Origin: CAAGNP01 sp964611185
Lineage (GTDB): Bacteria > Bacteroidota > Bacteroidia > Bacteroidales > UBA932
NCBI GenBank assembly: GCA_964611185.1
Contig: CAZSXE010000013.1
Coordinates: forward strand, 1 to 53,466
DNA: 53,466 nucleotides
Direction of reading: 5' to 3'
Below, piece after piece: positions 41,495-49,972 of this stretch. The first letter of the stretch is position 1, and each line of letters begins with the position of its first letter. The notes beneath the pieces were generated by a model. It did not search any database. It saw only the letters and a list, made by a program, of their open reading frames with translations, and was not told the origin of the DNA. Position numbers and translations under genes: made by a program.

Positions 41495-42160
41495 TTAATA
41501 GTTAAACCTATATCCTACTCCGGCCGAAAAAAGTCCCACACTGCCGAGAGATATATCAAAAAATCCATATACTTTTCTCCCTACCGTAATACCGAAAGGG
41601 TTAATATTAATGACTGCGGCCAATCCGTTACTACTATACTTCCCCTGCTGGACAATCATCCCCAATCCGAGTGAGACGGAAGAATAGAGAGTTACATATT
41701 TTTTTCTCAACCACACGAAACGGGCGGTGGGAGAAAGGGTTATAATATGAGAACTGACACTGAAAGCAGCCTCATTGTTGTAAGAATAATAGGTAGATCT
41801 CAAGACTCCGGAATAGGTAAGATTACCCGTTAATTCAAACCATTTTTTAAAGCGATATGTATAAGAGATGGTATATGCACCGGTATTTTTGTAATTTCCG
41901 AAATAAATGGAGGGATTTGTCAGAGATTCTCCTATGGAAATAGAAGAATAATTACGCGCAATGTAATAGTCAGAATTATGGCATCCCTGTCCGCCGAAAT
42001 TCATATCCAAAGGGGCGATACCTACGGTTATTCTCAACTCACTACCCGGATAAAAAACTGTATTGCTTATATTTTTGATACTATTTTCGTCGGACTGAGA
42101 GTAGCAAAAAAACACATTAAAAAAAAGCAAAACTAAGGGGATAAATAGATGTTTTTTCAT
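41495..42160 (-). CDS. Outer-membrane beta-barrel protein, function unknown
   Basis: The 221-residue protein has a signal peptide (cleaved near CYSQ) and a chain of beta strands typical of small outer-membrane barrels: GNYKNTGAYTISYTYRFKKWFELTGNLTYSG, YVTLYSSVSLGLGMIVQQG, ending in FSAGVGYRFNY. Size suggests eight to ten strands. It is the first gene of a unit with the lipoprotein gene and is divergent from malQ. No enzyme motif is present. Confidence 0.7.
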   Translation of the reverse strand: MKKHLFIPLVLLFFNVFFCYSQSDENSIKNISNTVFYPGSELRITVGIAPLDMNFGGQGCHNSDYYIARNYSSISIGESLTNPSIYFGNYKNTGAYTISYTYRFKKWFELTGNLTYSGVLRSTYYSYNNEAAFSVSSHIITLSPTARFVWLRKKYVTLYSSVSLGLGMIVQQGKYSSNGLAAVININPFGITVGRKVYGFFDISLGSVGLFSAGVGYRFNY

Positions 42161-42224
42161 ATAGATTAATTGTTATTACTCCTTATTGATGCACAAACTT
42201 AAAAAAATTTATCCATTTTTATAT

Positions 42225-42232
42225 TACTTTTG
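42225..42232 (+). promoter_or_regulatory. -7 promoter element of malQ
   Basis: TACTTTTG, 25 bp before the ATG at 42258. The upstream in-frame ATG at 42186 would fall before this box and encodes no conserved sequence. Confidence 0.5.
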
Positions 42233-42257
42233 CAAATTATACATAAACAATAACGAG

Positions 42258-44930
42258 ATGATTCTACAGTTATCAATAAATTTTCACACTTTATTTCATC
42301 AGAGATTATATGTCTGTGGCACTCTTCCCGAAATGGGAGGAAACGACACTTCCAAAGCGTTCCCCATGGAGTACGACACCGATGATATATGGAGAGCGGA
42401 AATTAAAATTTCCAATCTTCAGGATCGAATAATATCATACAGATATTTTGTAAGGGACAATGAAGGAAATACTTTTTTTGAAGTGGGCAAGGAGAGAATT
42501 ATCGGCCTCAACAATAATTCCAAGAGGCTCATTTTCAACGATCAGTGGCAAGGCAACACCCCCGATGCTCCATTTCTTTCAGATCCGTTTTCAAATGTCT
42601 TTTTCACACACGGAAAAAGTGTCCCTACTCAGACACATCTTTTCACAAAAGAGATAATCTTACGCGTAACTGCTCCCAATATTGAAAAAGAGGCAGATTT
42701 ATATCTATGCGGCGATCATCCCGAACTTGGAGGATGGGATCCCGAAAAAGCACTCCCTCTAACTCCCTCTTTCGGATCAAGATGGATAATCCACCTCTCT
42801 GCCAACAAAATCGAAGGTACTATTCTCTATAAGTTCATAAAAAAGTACAGTGACGGCCGAAATCCTGTCTGGGAATATAGTGAAAATCACTCACTTACCA
42901 TCCCCAAAATAGGTACTCATGAAACATTTTCCATCGAGCACTCCTTTGCTGCCTTTAATATTTCCAATCCGAAATTTACCGGTACTGCTCTCCCCGTATT
43001 CTCTCTTCGCACTAAGAACGACTGCGGCATAGGGGATTTTATAGATATTAAACTCCTTGCAGACTGGGCAGCCACGACAGGGCAGAATATCATTCAACTT
43101 TTGCCCATAAATGACACTACCTCTACTTTTACCTGGAGAGATTCTTATCCCTACGGAGGAATATCGGTAATGGCTCTTCATCCCATTTATATCAATATCA
43201 AAGCAGTGGGGCCGTTCAAAGACAAAGCCATCTCTGCCCAGTACAACAAAGAGAGGAAATCCATAAACGCCCTTAAAAGCATCGATTATGAAAAAGTATT
43301 GAGTTTTAAAAAGAAATACACTAAGATTCTTTTTGAACTTTACTCTAAAGATACATTTGCAGAGCCTGATTTTTATTCATTTTATAAAAAAAATAAAAGC
43401 TGGCTCCTCCCTTACGGCGCATTCTGCACATTGAGAGATAGATTCAAAACAGCAGATTTCACATTATGGGGAGAATATTCCACTTTTTCTCCATCCATAA
43501 TAGAAAAAATAAACAAGAAAGGCACTGCTACCTATTTTTCGATGTCCTACTACCTTTTCATGCAGTATCATCTGCACAAGCAGCTCAGCGAATCGGTGGC
43601 TTACGCCCATTCGAGGGGAATTGCCATTAAAGGAGATATTCCTATCGGGATTACTCCCAATAGCGTAGAAGCGTGGTCTGAACCTCAGCTGTTTAATATG
43701 AATTCTCAGGCCGGTGCACCACCTGATAGCTTTTCAGCCAACGGACAAAATTGGGGATTCCCCACATACAACTGGGAGGAGATGGCAAAAGATAACTATT
43801 CGTGGTGGAAAAAGCGTCTTGAAAAAATGTCTGAATACTTTGATGCCTACAGAATCGACCATGTTCTCGGGTTTTTCCGTATATGGGAAATACCTGACGA
43901 TCAGGTAAAAGGGCTTATGGGACATTTTAGCCCCGCACTTCCTTTCAAATATGACGAACTTCTCCGATGGGGATACAAATTCGATTATCACCGAGATGTA
44001 AAGCCATTTATCCGCTATTATATGCTAAAAGAGATGTTCCCCGGAAAGGAAAAATATGTTATGGATACATTCCTTGAGAGTAAGGAATATGAAGTGTTCA
44101 CATTGAAACCCGAATTTGATACTCAGAAAAAAATTGAAAAATATTTTGAAGATAAGGATGACGACAATCTGAAAGATGGACTCGAAGCACTTGTTTCGGA
44201 GGTACTGTTTGTCGAAGACCCTGTCCAAAGGGGAGAGTTTCATCCTCGCATTTCGGCTCAGTTTACCTACTCTTATAAGGCTCTATCCGAGTCTGACAAA
44301 ATAGCATACAACGCCCTCTATAATCACTTTTTTTATAAAAGGCACAACGATTTCTGGAAAGCTAAAGCAATGACGAAACTCCCGGAACTTATTTCAGCCA
44401 CAAACATGCTGTGCTGCGCCGAGGATTTGGGAATGATTCCAGAATGTGTTCCGGAAGTCCTCAAAATTTTAAGGATTTGCACCCTTGAAATCCAAAGGAT
44501 GCCCAAAGACCCCTCTGTCAGATTTGCAGACCCTGCACATTACCCTTATTTGAGCGTTTGCACCACCGGAACCCATGATACAAGCACTATTCGCGGATGG
44601 TGGGAAGAGGATAAAAAAATGTCTCAGGAGTATTATAATGCAGTACTTCACGAGAGTGGAAAGGCCCCCGAGAGCTGCGAGGCGTGGATATGCGAAAAAA
44701 TAATCAGACAGCATATTCACAGCTCCTCCATGCTCACTATTCTCCCCATTCAGGACTGGTTTTCCATTTATGATGAAATGAGAACGGAAACTCCTGATTC
44801 TCAGAGAATAAACATCCCTTCAAATCCGAAACATTACTGGAGATACAGATTGAATATAGCTCTTGAAGATTTACTAAATAATAAAAATTTTAACGACTAT
44901 TTAGTAAAAGTTATCAATGAGTCCAAATAG
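42258..44930 (+). CDS. malQ: 4-alpha-glucanotransferase with two N-terminal CBM20 domains
   Basis: The 890-residue protein has two CBM20-type starch-binding domains in tandem (about 5-110 with RLYVCGTLPEMGG, and about 130-235 with DLYLCGDHPELGGWDPEKALPL). A GH77 amylomaltase domain follows: FSLRTKNDCGIGDFIDIKLLADWA, KGDIPIGITPNSVEAW, FDAYRIDHVLGFFRIW with the nucleophile Asp, CCAEDLGMIPECV with the acid/base Asp-Glu region, and GTHDTSTIRGWWEED. MalQ disproportionates malto-oligosaccharides in the cytoplasm, the step after import. The lack of a signal peptide agrees with this location. CBM20-GH77 fusion is usual in Bacteroidota. It lies close to the two-component genes but not in the sus operon. 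Confidence 0.95.
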   Translation: MILQLSINFHTLFHQRLYVCGTLPEMGGNDTSKAFPMEYDTDDIWRAEIKISNLQDRIISYRYFVRDNEGNTFFEVGKERIIGLNNNSKRLIFNDQWQGNTPDAPFLSDPFSNVFFTHGKSVPTQTHLFTKEIILRVTAPNIEKEADLYLCGDHPELGGWDPEKALPLTPSFGSRWIIHLSANKIEGTILYKFIKKYSDGRNPVWEYSENHSLTIPKIGTHETFSIEHSFAAFNISNPKFTGTALPVFSLRTKNDCGIGDFIDIKLLADWAATTGQNIIQLLPINDTTSTFTWRDSYPYGGISVMALHPIYINIKAVGPFKDKAISAQYNKERKSINALKSIDYEKVLSFKKKYTKILFELYSKDTFAEPDFYSFYKKNKSWLLPYGAFCTLRDRFKTADFTLWGEYSTFSPSIIEKINKKGTATYFSMSYYLFMQYHLHKQLSESVAYAHSRGIAIKGDIPIGITPNSVEAWSEPQLFNMNSQAGAPPDSFSANGQNWGFPTYNWEEMAKDNYSWWKKRLEKMSEYFDAYRIDHVLGFFRIWEIPDDQVKGLMGHFSPALPFKYDELLRWGYKFDYHRDVKPFIRYYMLKEMFPGKEKYVMDTFLESKEYEVFTLKPEFDTQKKIEKYFEDKDDDNLKDGLEALVSEVLFVEDPVQRGEFHPRISAQFTYSYKALSESDKIAYNALYNHFFYKRHNDFWKAKAMTKLPELISATNMLCCAEDLGMIPECVPEVLKILRICTLEIQRMPKDPSVRFADPAHYPYLSVCTTGTHDTSTIRGWWEEDKKMSQEYYNAVLHESGKAPESCEAWICEKIIRQHIHSSSMLTILPIQDWFSIYDEMRTETPDSQRINIPSNPKHYWRYRLNIALEDLLNNKNFNDYLVKVINESK

Positions 44931-45010
44931 AAAACACGGAAGCCGCTGAAAACACTATGTGCATTTTGGCCCGTTTTTTGTCATCATTTTTTAAAAAATT
45001 ATAAAATATT

Positions 45011-46075
45011 ATGAAAAAGATTTTAAAATTTCTTCCTTTATTGCTCTTGGCGGTTGTTTTTACCTCTTGTAACAAAAACGGCATTGACAATAAAGTAAAA
45101 GGTAATTACACTTTTACCGATGACGCTCTCTCTATCAATAGCGTTCCTACAAAAGCTAACGACTACCCGAAAGCAAGCGCCTCCATTTCTGCAAAAGGAG
45201 ATAATCTCGTGGAGGTAAATCTTATAAATATCATCCCGGGATATGACAGTTATGCTCTTACAGCTGAAGCAGCTACCACAAAAGCTGACGGTTCATACTC
45301 CGTTTCAGGCACAAATGAGGATGACAAAATTGCAGTAGGAATCTCCGGTGTGATTGAAAATTCAAAACTTACCCTCAGCATTAATTACATTAAGAAAGAT
45401 GATGTTGTGGGGAAATGGATGTTTAATGCAGCTGATTTAAACGGGTCCAAACTTCCCGATGTATATTTCACTCTTAACACTGATGTTGAAACAATTACCA
45501 TTTTCGGTGAGAAATTACCAATCAAGACTGTTGTAGCATTAGCCAACCAGACTCTTATGAACGCTGCAGCAAAAGCCCCTATTGATTTTTACGAATTTAC
45601 CACCTCCGGATTTTTCAATCTTGATTCTCCCGATGCCGAGACGATGGCAAAACTCTCATTAATCAATAATCGTCTTGAATATTATGTTTCAGAGGGGAAT
45701 ATTAATTTTTTCCTGAGAAATTCATCCAATGAGATTTTAACCACCCTTCTCGCAAAGTACGGATTTACATTTTCGATAAATATTTCGTTTGCAATCCCTT
45801 ACACGATTACAGACGGCATTATGAATCTTGAAATCAACAAGACTACATTGTCTCCCGCTATTCTGCTGTTAAATGCCAAGTTACCGACATTTACTTATGC
45901 CGATTTCAAGAAGATTGCCCCCGATTCCGAAATAACCGAAAATATGTTTACTGCATATAAAGCTATTGCTACCGATGTTCTTTCCATCATCACAAGTAAT
46001 AAAACCACACTTACACTCGGTTGCAATTTGATTAAATTCGACGGAAGTACAAGACCCTGGGCTCAAGCCAATTAA
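45011..46075 (+). CDS. Predicted lipoprotein with calycin-like N-terminal domain
   Basis: The 354-residue protein has a lipoprotein signal (MKKILKFLPLLLLAVVFTSC, Cys20). An early domain (about 27-135) resembles the calycin-like lipoprotein domains of Bacteroidota, and a second region (about 135-354) contains GKWMFNAADLNGSKLPDVYF and several predicted beta strands and helices. It is 80 bp after malQ and ends before a terminator. I do not assign a function; a link to starch metabolism is only positional. Confidence 0.6.
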   Translation: MKKILKFLPLLLLAVVFTSCNKNGIDNKVKGNYTFTDDALSINSVPTKANDYPKASASISAKGDNLVEVNLINIIPGYDSYALTAEAATTKADGSYSVSGTNEDDKIAVGISGVIENSKLTLSINYIKKDDVVGKWMFNAADLNGSKLPDVYFTLNTDVETITIFGEKLPIKTVVALANQTLMNAAAKAPIDFYEFTTSGFFNLDSPDAETMAKLSLINNRLEYYVSEGNINFFLRNSSNEILTTLLAKYGFTFSINISFAIPYTITDGIMNLEINKTTLSPAILLLNAKLPTFTYADFKKIAPDSEITENMFTAYKAIATDVLSIITSNKTTLTLGCNLIKFDGSTRPWAQAN

Positions 46076-46095
46076 TATCCGGCAGTTATTATTCT

Positions 46096-46148
46096 ATTCC
46101 CATTCTTAAATATGTCAGATAACACATATTTTGAGAATGGGATTTTTT
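46096..46148 (+). terminator. Strong intrinsic terminator with T run
   Basis: A nearly perfect inverted repeat runs from ATTCCCATTCT (46096-46106) to AGAATGGGAT (46134-46143), with an inner AAATATGT/ACATATTT stem, followed by TTTTTT (46143-46148). It ends the lipoprotein gene and reaches the sulfatase stop codon (46147-46149), so it may act on both convergent transcripts. Confidence 0.8.
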
Positions 46149-47568
46149 ATAATGCTCTGCCAATGGGTCGTCTTTCGCACCCCTCTACCGAGCTAAGATC
46201 GTCACCAAGCTCATATTTAGCTTTTGCAGCAATATTTAACAGTTCTTTTTGTACATTCGGATATTCTCCCATCACATTGTATCTTTCCCCCGGATCATTT
46301 CTTAGATTAATTAGGAGGGTGTCTTTAAGCTCGAAAAATTCATTAGAGTTCCCCGGCATTCCGTCTTTTCCCGGAATAAAACCTATATGAGTACGATGTT
46401 TATGGGGAAATATCATTTTCCAATACCCGTTGGAGACAGCTTCAAGACTATTATTTCGATAATAATAGTAAAAATCTTTCCTCGGATTCGCACCTTTTTC
46501 CTGCTTAATCAGAGGGAGGATACTTACGCCGTCTATTTTATTTTTCGGTAGTTCCACTCCCGCAATTTCGGCAAAAGTGGGTAATAAATCGATATTAGAA
46601 GCGAGTCTGTTACATATTTGTCCCGGGTGCGGAATATCTTTCCACCAAGCAATCATCGGAACCCTCTGTCCCCCCTCAAAACTTGCCCCTTTGGCTTCTC
46701 TTAATCCCCCCGGTGAACCGGCGTGATTTCCATAGTTAAACCAAGGACCGTTGTCTGAGGTGAAAATTACAAGTGTATTATCATCAAGACCCGTTTCTTT
46801 CAATTTTTTAAGTATCTCTCCTACGCTCCAGTCAATCTCCATTATGACATCTCCGAAAAGGCCCTGCTCACTTTTTCCTTTAAATTTATCAGACACAAAT
46901 AGAGGGACATGACACATCGGATGGGCGAGATAAATAAAAAACGGAGTGTTCTTGTTTTTATCTATGAATTGTATCGTTCTACTGGTAAAATTTGTCGTAA
47001 ATTGACTCTGATCGGGATTTAGCTCGACCACTTCTGTCCCTTCGTATAGTGGTAATTCGGGGTAATAATTCTTACTGATGGGGTGATTGGGCCACATATC
47101 GTTGGAATAGGGGATACCGTAGTATTCATCAAAACCATTGTTGGTGGGGAGGAACTCAGGCAGATGTCCCAAATGCCATTTGCCGTAGGCGGCACAGCTG
47201 TAACCACCCTTTTTTAAAACTTCTGCCATGGTTTCCTCGCCGGCATTTATCCCTACCTTCGAAGTATGGTCGGGGGCACCTGAAAAATGGAGCCGATTGG
47301 GATAACATCCCGTCAGAAGCCCCATTCGAGAAGCTCCGCTGACGGCTTGCGCCGAATAAAAGTGGGTAAATCTAACCCCTTCGCTCGCCATCTTGTCGAT
47401 ATTAGGCGTCTGGTAGCCTATCGCACCAGTACAGCCGAGATCGCCGTATCCCATATCGTCTATATTGATGACGATAAAGTTTGTATAATCTTTTTCTTGT
47501 TCGCAACTTGCTGTTCCTAAGGCACTTAGCGATAGAAATAGTAATTTATAATTATCAAAAAATTTCAT
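46147..47568 (-). CDS. Sulfatase (alkaline-phosphatase superfamily), Ser-type
   Basis: The 473-residue protein has a lipoprotein-like signal (MKFFDNYKLLFLSLSALGTASC; lipobox imperfect), then the sulfatase fold. NIDDMGYGDLGCTG holds the metal-binding acids, and VSGASRMGLLTGCYPNR is the catalytic signature. The position of the formylglycine precursor is Ser77 instead of Cys, so it needs an anaerobic serine-type maturase (anSME). Other motifs present are YGKWHLGHLPEFLP and FTSDNGPW. It hydrolyses a sulfate ester, but the substrate is unknown. It is the third gene of a probable operon with C26 peptidase and serine hydrolase genes. Confidence 0.9.
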   Translation of the reverse strand: MKFFDNYKLLFLSLSALGTASCEQEKDYTNFIVINIDDMGYGDLGCTGAIGYQTPNIDKMASEGVRFTHFYSAQAVSGASRMGLLTGCYPNRLHFSGAPDHTSKVGINAGEETMAEVLKKGGYSCAAYGKWHLGHLPEFLPTNNGFDEYYGIPYSNDMWPNHPISKNYYPELPLYEGTEVVELNPDQSQFTTNFTSRTIQFIDKNKNTPFFIYLAHPMCHVPLFVSDKFKGKSEQGLFGDVIMEIDWSVGEILKKLKETGLDDNTLVIFTSDNGPWFNYGNHAGSPGGLREAKGASFEGGQRVPMIAWWKDIPHPGQICNRLASNIDLLPTFAEIAGVELPKNKIDGVSILPLIKQEKGANPRKDFYYYYRNNSLEAVSNGYWKMIFPHKHRTHIGFIPGKDGMPGNSNEFFELKDTLLINLRNDPGERYNVMGEYPNVQKELLNIAAKAKYELGDDLSSVEGCERRPIGRAL

Positions 47569-47592
47569 ATACGGAAAAATTTATTAATGATT

Positions 47593-48354
47593 TTATTTAG
47601 CCGCTTCTTCGACAAGCCATCTGAAAATAGAGGAAAATTTACTATCACCCTCGCAGGCAAATCCTTCGGGATGGAATTGTACCCCGAGAACCCTTCCCGA
47701 GTCTATTTTTTCTATTGCTTCGATTATGCCATCTTTCGATACTGCCACTATTTTAAAACCCGGTGCCACTTTTTTTACCGACTGATGATGATAAGAGTTT
47801 ACAACTACTGATTCGCTTCCAAGCAATGAGTAAAGCAACGATTTCTTATCAATAGTGATGGTGTGCGTTCCATAGTTTCTCGGAGCATTCTGATAATGAT
47901 CGACAAAAGAATCCTTTACCTGAGAGGGGATATCCTGATAAAGACTCCCCCCGAAGAGTACATTAATCATCTGTATCCCTCTGCATATTCCGAGAACAGG
48001 AATATCTTTCTCAACAGCCATTTTTAGAATCATTGCATCAAACGCATCTCTGAGAGGGACAATCTCCCCCATTTTCGGATGAGGTTCTTCCCCGTAATAA
48101 GCAAGAGGATCCACATCTTCCCCTCCGGTCATCACTAAAGCATCTATAGTTTCAAGAATCTTTTTCAATTGGACCTCGTCCGTAGTCCACGGAATGATAA
48201 GAGGCACTCCTCCGGCATTTCTCACAGATCTGATATAAGTCATCGGAGCTGACACCGAAGATTCCGAATCACTTGCAGAAATACCGATAATCGGCTGAGC
48301 AGTAGTAGAAAGAGAAACAAGCAGCAATGCTGCAATGAAAGTAAAATATCTCAT
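47593..48354 (-). CDS. Exported gamma-glutamyl-hydrolase-like peptidase C26
   Basis: The 253-residue protein has a signal peptide (cleaved near TTAQP), followed by a class I glutamine-amidotransferase fold. PVLGICRGIQMINVLFGGSLYQDI holds the nucleophilic Cys, and GVQFHPEGFA holds the catalytic His. An early YIRSVRNAGGVPLIIPW segment is typical of the gamma-glutamyl-gamma-aminobutyrate hydrolase (PuuD-like) branch. PuuD is cytoplasmic, so an exported member is notable; gamma-glutamyl peptides in the periplasm may be its substrate. It lies 12 bp after the serine hydrolase gene. Confidence 0.85.
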   Translation of the reverse strand: MRYFTFIAALLLVSLSTTAQPIIGISASDSESSVSAPMTYIRSVRNAGGVPLIIPWTTDEVQLKKILETIDALVMTGGEDVDPLAYYGEEPHPKMGEIVPLRDAFDAMILKMAVEKDIPVLGICRGIQMINVLFGGSLYQDIPSQVKDSFVDHYQNAPRNYGTHTITIDKKSLLYSLLGSESVVVNSYHHQSVKKVAPGFKIVAVSKDGIIEAIEKIDSGRVLGVQFHPEGFACEGDSKFSSIFRWLVEEAAK

Positions 48355-48366
48355 TGTCCTAAATTG

Positions 48367-49878
48367 TTATTTTCTGATCCACGGACCGAAGTTTTCTTCC
48401 TCCCCGAAATCCAAATCGAAGGAGATCGCTTTGTTCCCTTTTTTGTTTAAATTGAAAACTACCGGAAATGTGTGTCCGTCACTACGGAAGGTGTATTCTG
48501 TACCCGAAACATGCTTTAATTCTCTCTTCCAGCCTTGCTTTCCCACTCTAATAAAAAGTGTGTCCTCTTCAAGAGTAACATCTGCATCCCCGAAGAGCTG
48601 ATCTTTAATATAATGGCCCGCCAAATAACTCTTTTCAAGTTCCGGAAGTATCTCTTTTACTTTTTCTTCGCATTTACTTTCCTCTCTGTGATCACTCCAC
48701 CATTCATCCAAATATTCCCGATTGTAATCTTTTTGGAGAGTATCACCCATAAATAGGTCTATCGTCTTACGCATGATTGCATAGCGCGGAGATGCAGGAG
48801 TTTCAGAGTTAACTAAAACTACAAGTCCGAGATCTATTTCAGGGACGAATGCGCATATAGCTGTGAAACCCCATGTAGTACCGGTATGGAAATAAAGTCT
48901 GTATCTATTGTTTTGCTCCACAAACCAGCAGTTTCCGTAAAGTCTGATATAATCATCTGTCTGTGAGACGATTGTCTGTCCCTTGTGTAGATACTTCATG
49001 CTTTTTTCCGACAGTACCTCTTTCTCTCCCACTTTACCCATATTAAGATGAAATTGGGCATATTTGGCCATATCGACCACCGTAGAATTTACACTACCGG
49101 CCGGTCCCACCACCGTCTCCCAAAAGAGAGCTCTGTCATCTCCATAAAGCGGTAGGATATACATCGAATCACCTCTATAATAAAATTCGTGGGCGATAGA
49201 GGCTTTGTCACCAGCTTCGAGGAAACCTTCTCCGTTCAGAGAAGATGATGTCATCCCTAATTTATCAAATATCCGTTCCTGTACATTCTCCTCCCAGCTC
49301 TTTCCGGTCTTTTGTTCTATAATTTTAGCAGCTATGATAAATGTCATATTATTATAGGCATAGACACTCCTGAAACTATACTTTGGTTTCATCCTTTCAA
49401 ACATTTTATAAATATCATCTCTGCCATAACCGGCATTCGGAATATAGGTCCCCTGCTGCCCTAATAAGCCGGTTTTATGTGTCATAAGATCTTTCACCTG
49501 CATATTTTCCTCTACCCATTTGTCGTACCATTTAAAATCAGGAAGAATTTTTTTAACTGTATCTTCCCAGGAAACCAGCCCCTCATCCACGATCGAAGCC
49601 ATCACCGTAGCTGTAAAAGATTTCGAAATAGAACCTATTTGATATACTGTATTCTCATCCACAGGGGTATCCTTTCCAATCTCTCTTACACCATATCCTT
49701 TCGCCCAAAGCAGATTTCCGTCTTTGACAATAGAAACAGACAATCCGGGAATTTTCCATCCTTCCTGTACCTGAAGAATGTAATCATCGATAGCGTTAAT
49801 AATCGCATGGTTCTGCGAATACAAAATTCCTGCTCCTAAAAAAATGAAGAGGGAAAAAGAGAAAAGAAACTTTTTCAT
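48367..49878 (-). CDS. Beta-lactamase-fold serine hydrolase
   Basis: The 503-residue protein begins with a signal peptide (cleaved near LYSQ). It carries the class C beta-lactamase/transpeptidase motifs: SISK (Ser83, Lys86), YNN (in YAYNNMTF) and HTG (in FHTGTTWGFT). The C-terminal 130 residues form an extra beta domain (from YLAGHYIKDQLFGDADVT to SFDLDFGEEENFGPW). Such proteins are D-aminopeptidases, esterases or peptidases of envelope peptides; true beta-lactam resistance is not implied. It is the first gene of the unit that also encodes C26 and sulfatase proteins, 12 bp upstream of C26. Confidence 0.87.
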   Translation of the reverse strand: MKKFLFSFSLFIFLGAGILYSQNHAIINAIDDYILQVQEGWKIPGLSVSIVKDGNLLWAKGYGVREIGKDTPVDENTVYQIGSISKSFTATVMASIVDEGLVSWEDTVKKILPDFKWYDKWVEENMQVKDLMTHKTGLLGQQGTYIPNAGYGRDDIYKMFERMKPKYSFRSVYAYNNMTFIIAAKIIEQKTGKSWEENVQERIFDKLGMTSSSLNGEGFLEAGDKASIAHEFYYRGDSMYILPLYGDDRALFWETVVGPAGSVNSTVVDMAKYAQFHLNMGKVGEKEVLSEKSMKYLHKGQTIVSQTDDYIRLYGNCWFVEQNNRYRLYFHTGTTWGFTAICAFVPEIDLGLVVLVNSETPASPRYAIMRKTIDLFMGDTLQKDYNREYLDEWWSDHREESKCEEKVKEILPELEKSYLAGHYIKDQLFGDADVTLEEDTLFIRVGKQGWKRELKHVSGTEYTFRSDGHTFPVVFNLNKKGNKAISFDLDFGEEENFGPWIRK

Positions 49879-49942
49879 CTGAATAATAATTAATTGTAAA
49901 TATGTGCTCACAAATTTACAACAATAATTGATATACTTTTAG

Positions 49943-49950
49943 TACTTTTG
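49943..49950 (+). promoter_or_regulatory. -7 promoter element of radA
   Basis: TACTTTTG, 22 bp before the ATG at 49973. No clear -33 box at the expected spacing. Confidence 0.5.
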
Positions 49951-49972
49951 TAAAGATTAATCCAATATCAAT

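Noticed and set aside
48367..49878. Beta-lactamase resistance gene
   Set aside because: SxxK, YxN and HTG are shared by many peptidases and esterases; the 130-residue C-terminal domain and gene context point to an envelope hydrolase.
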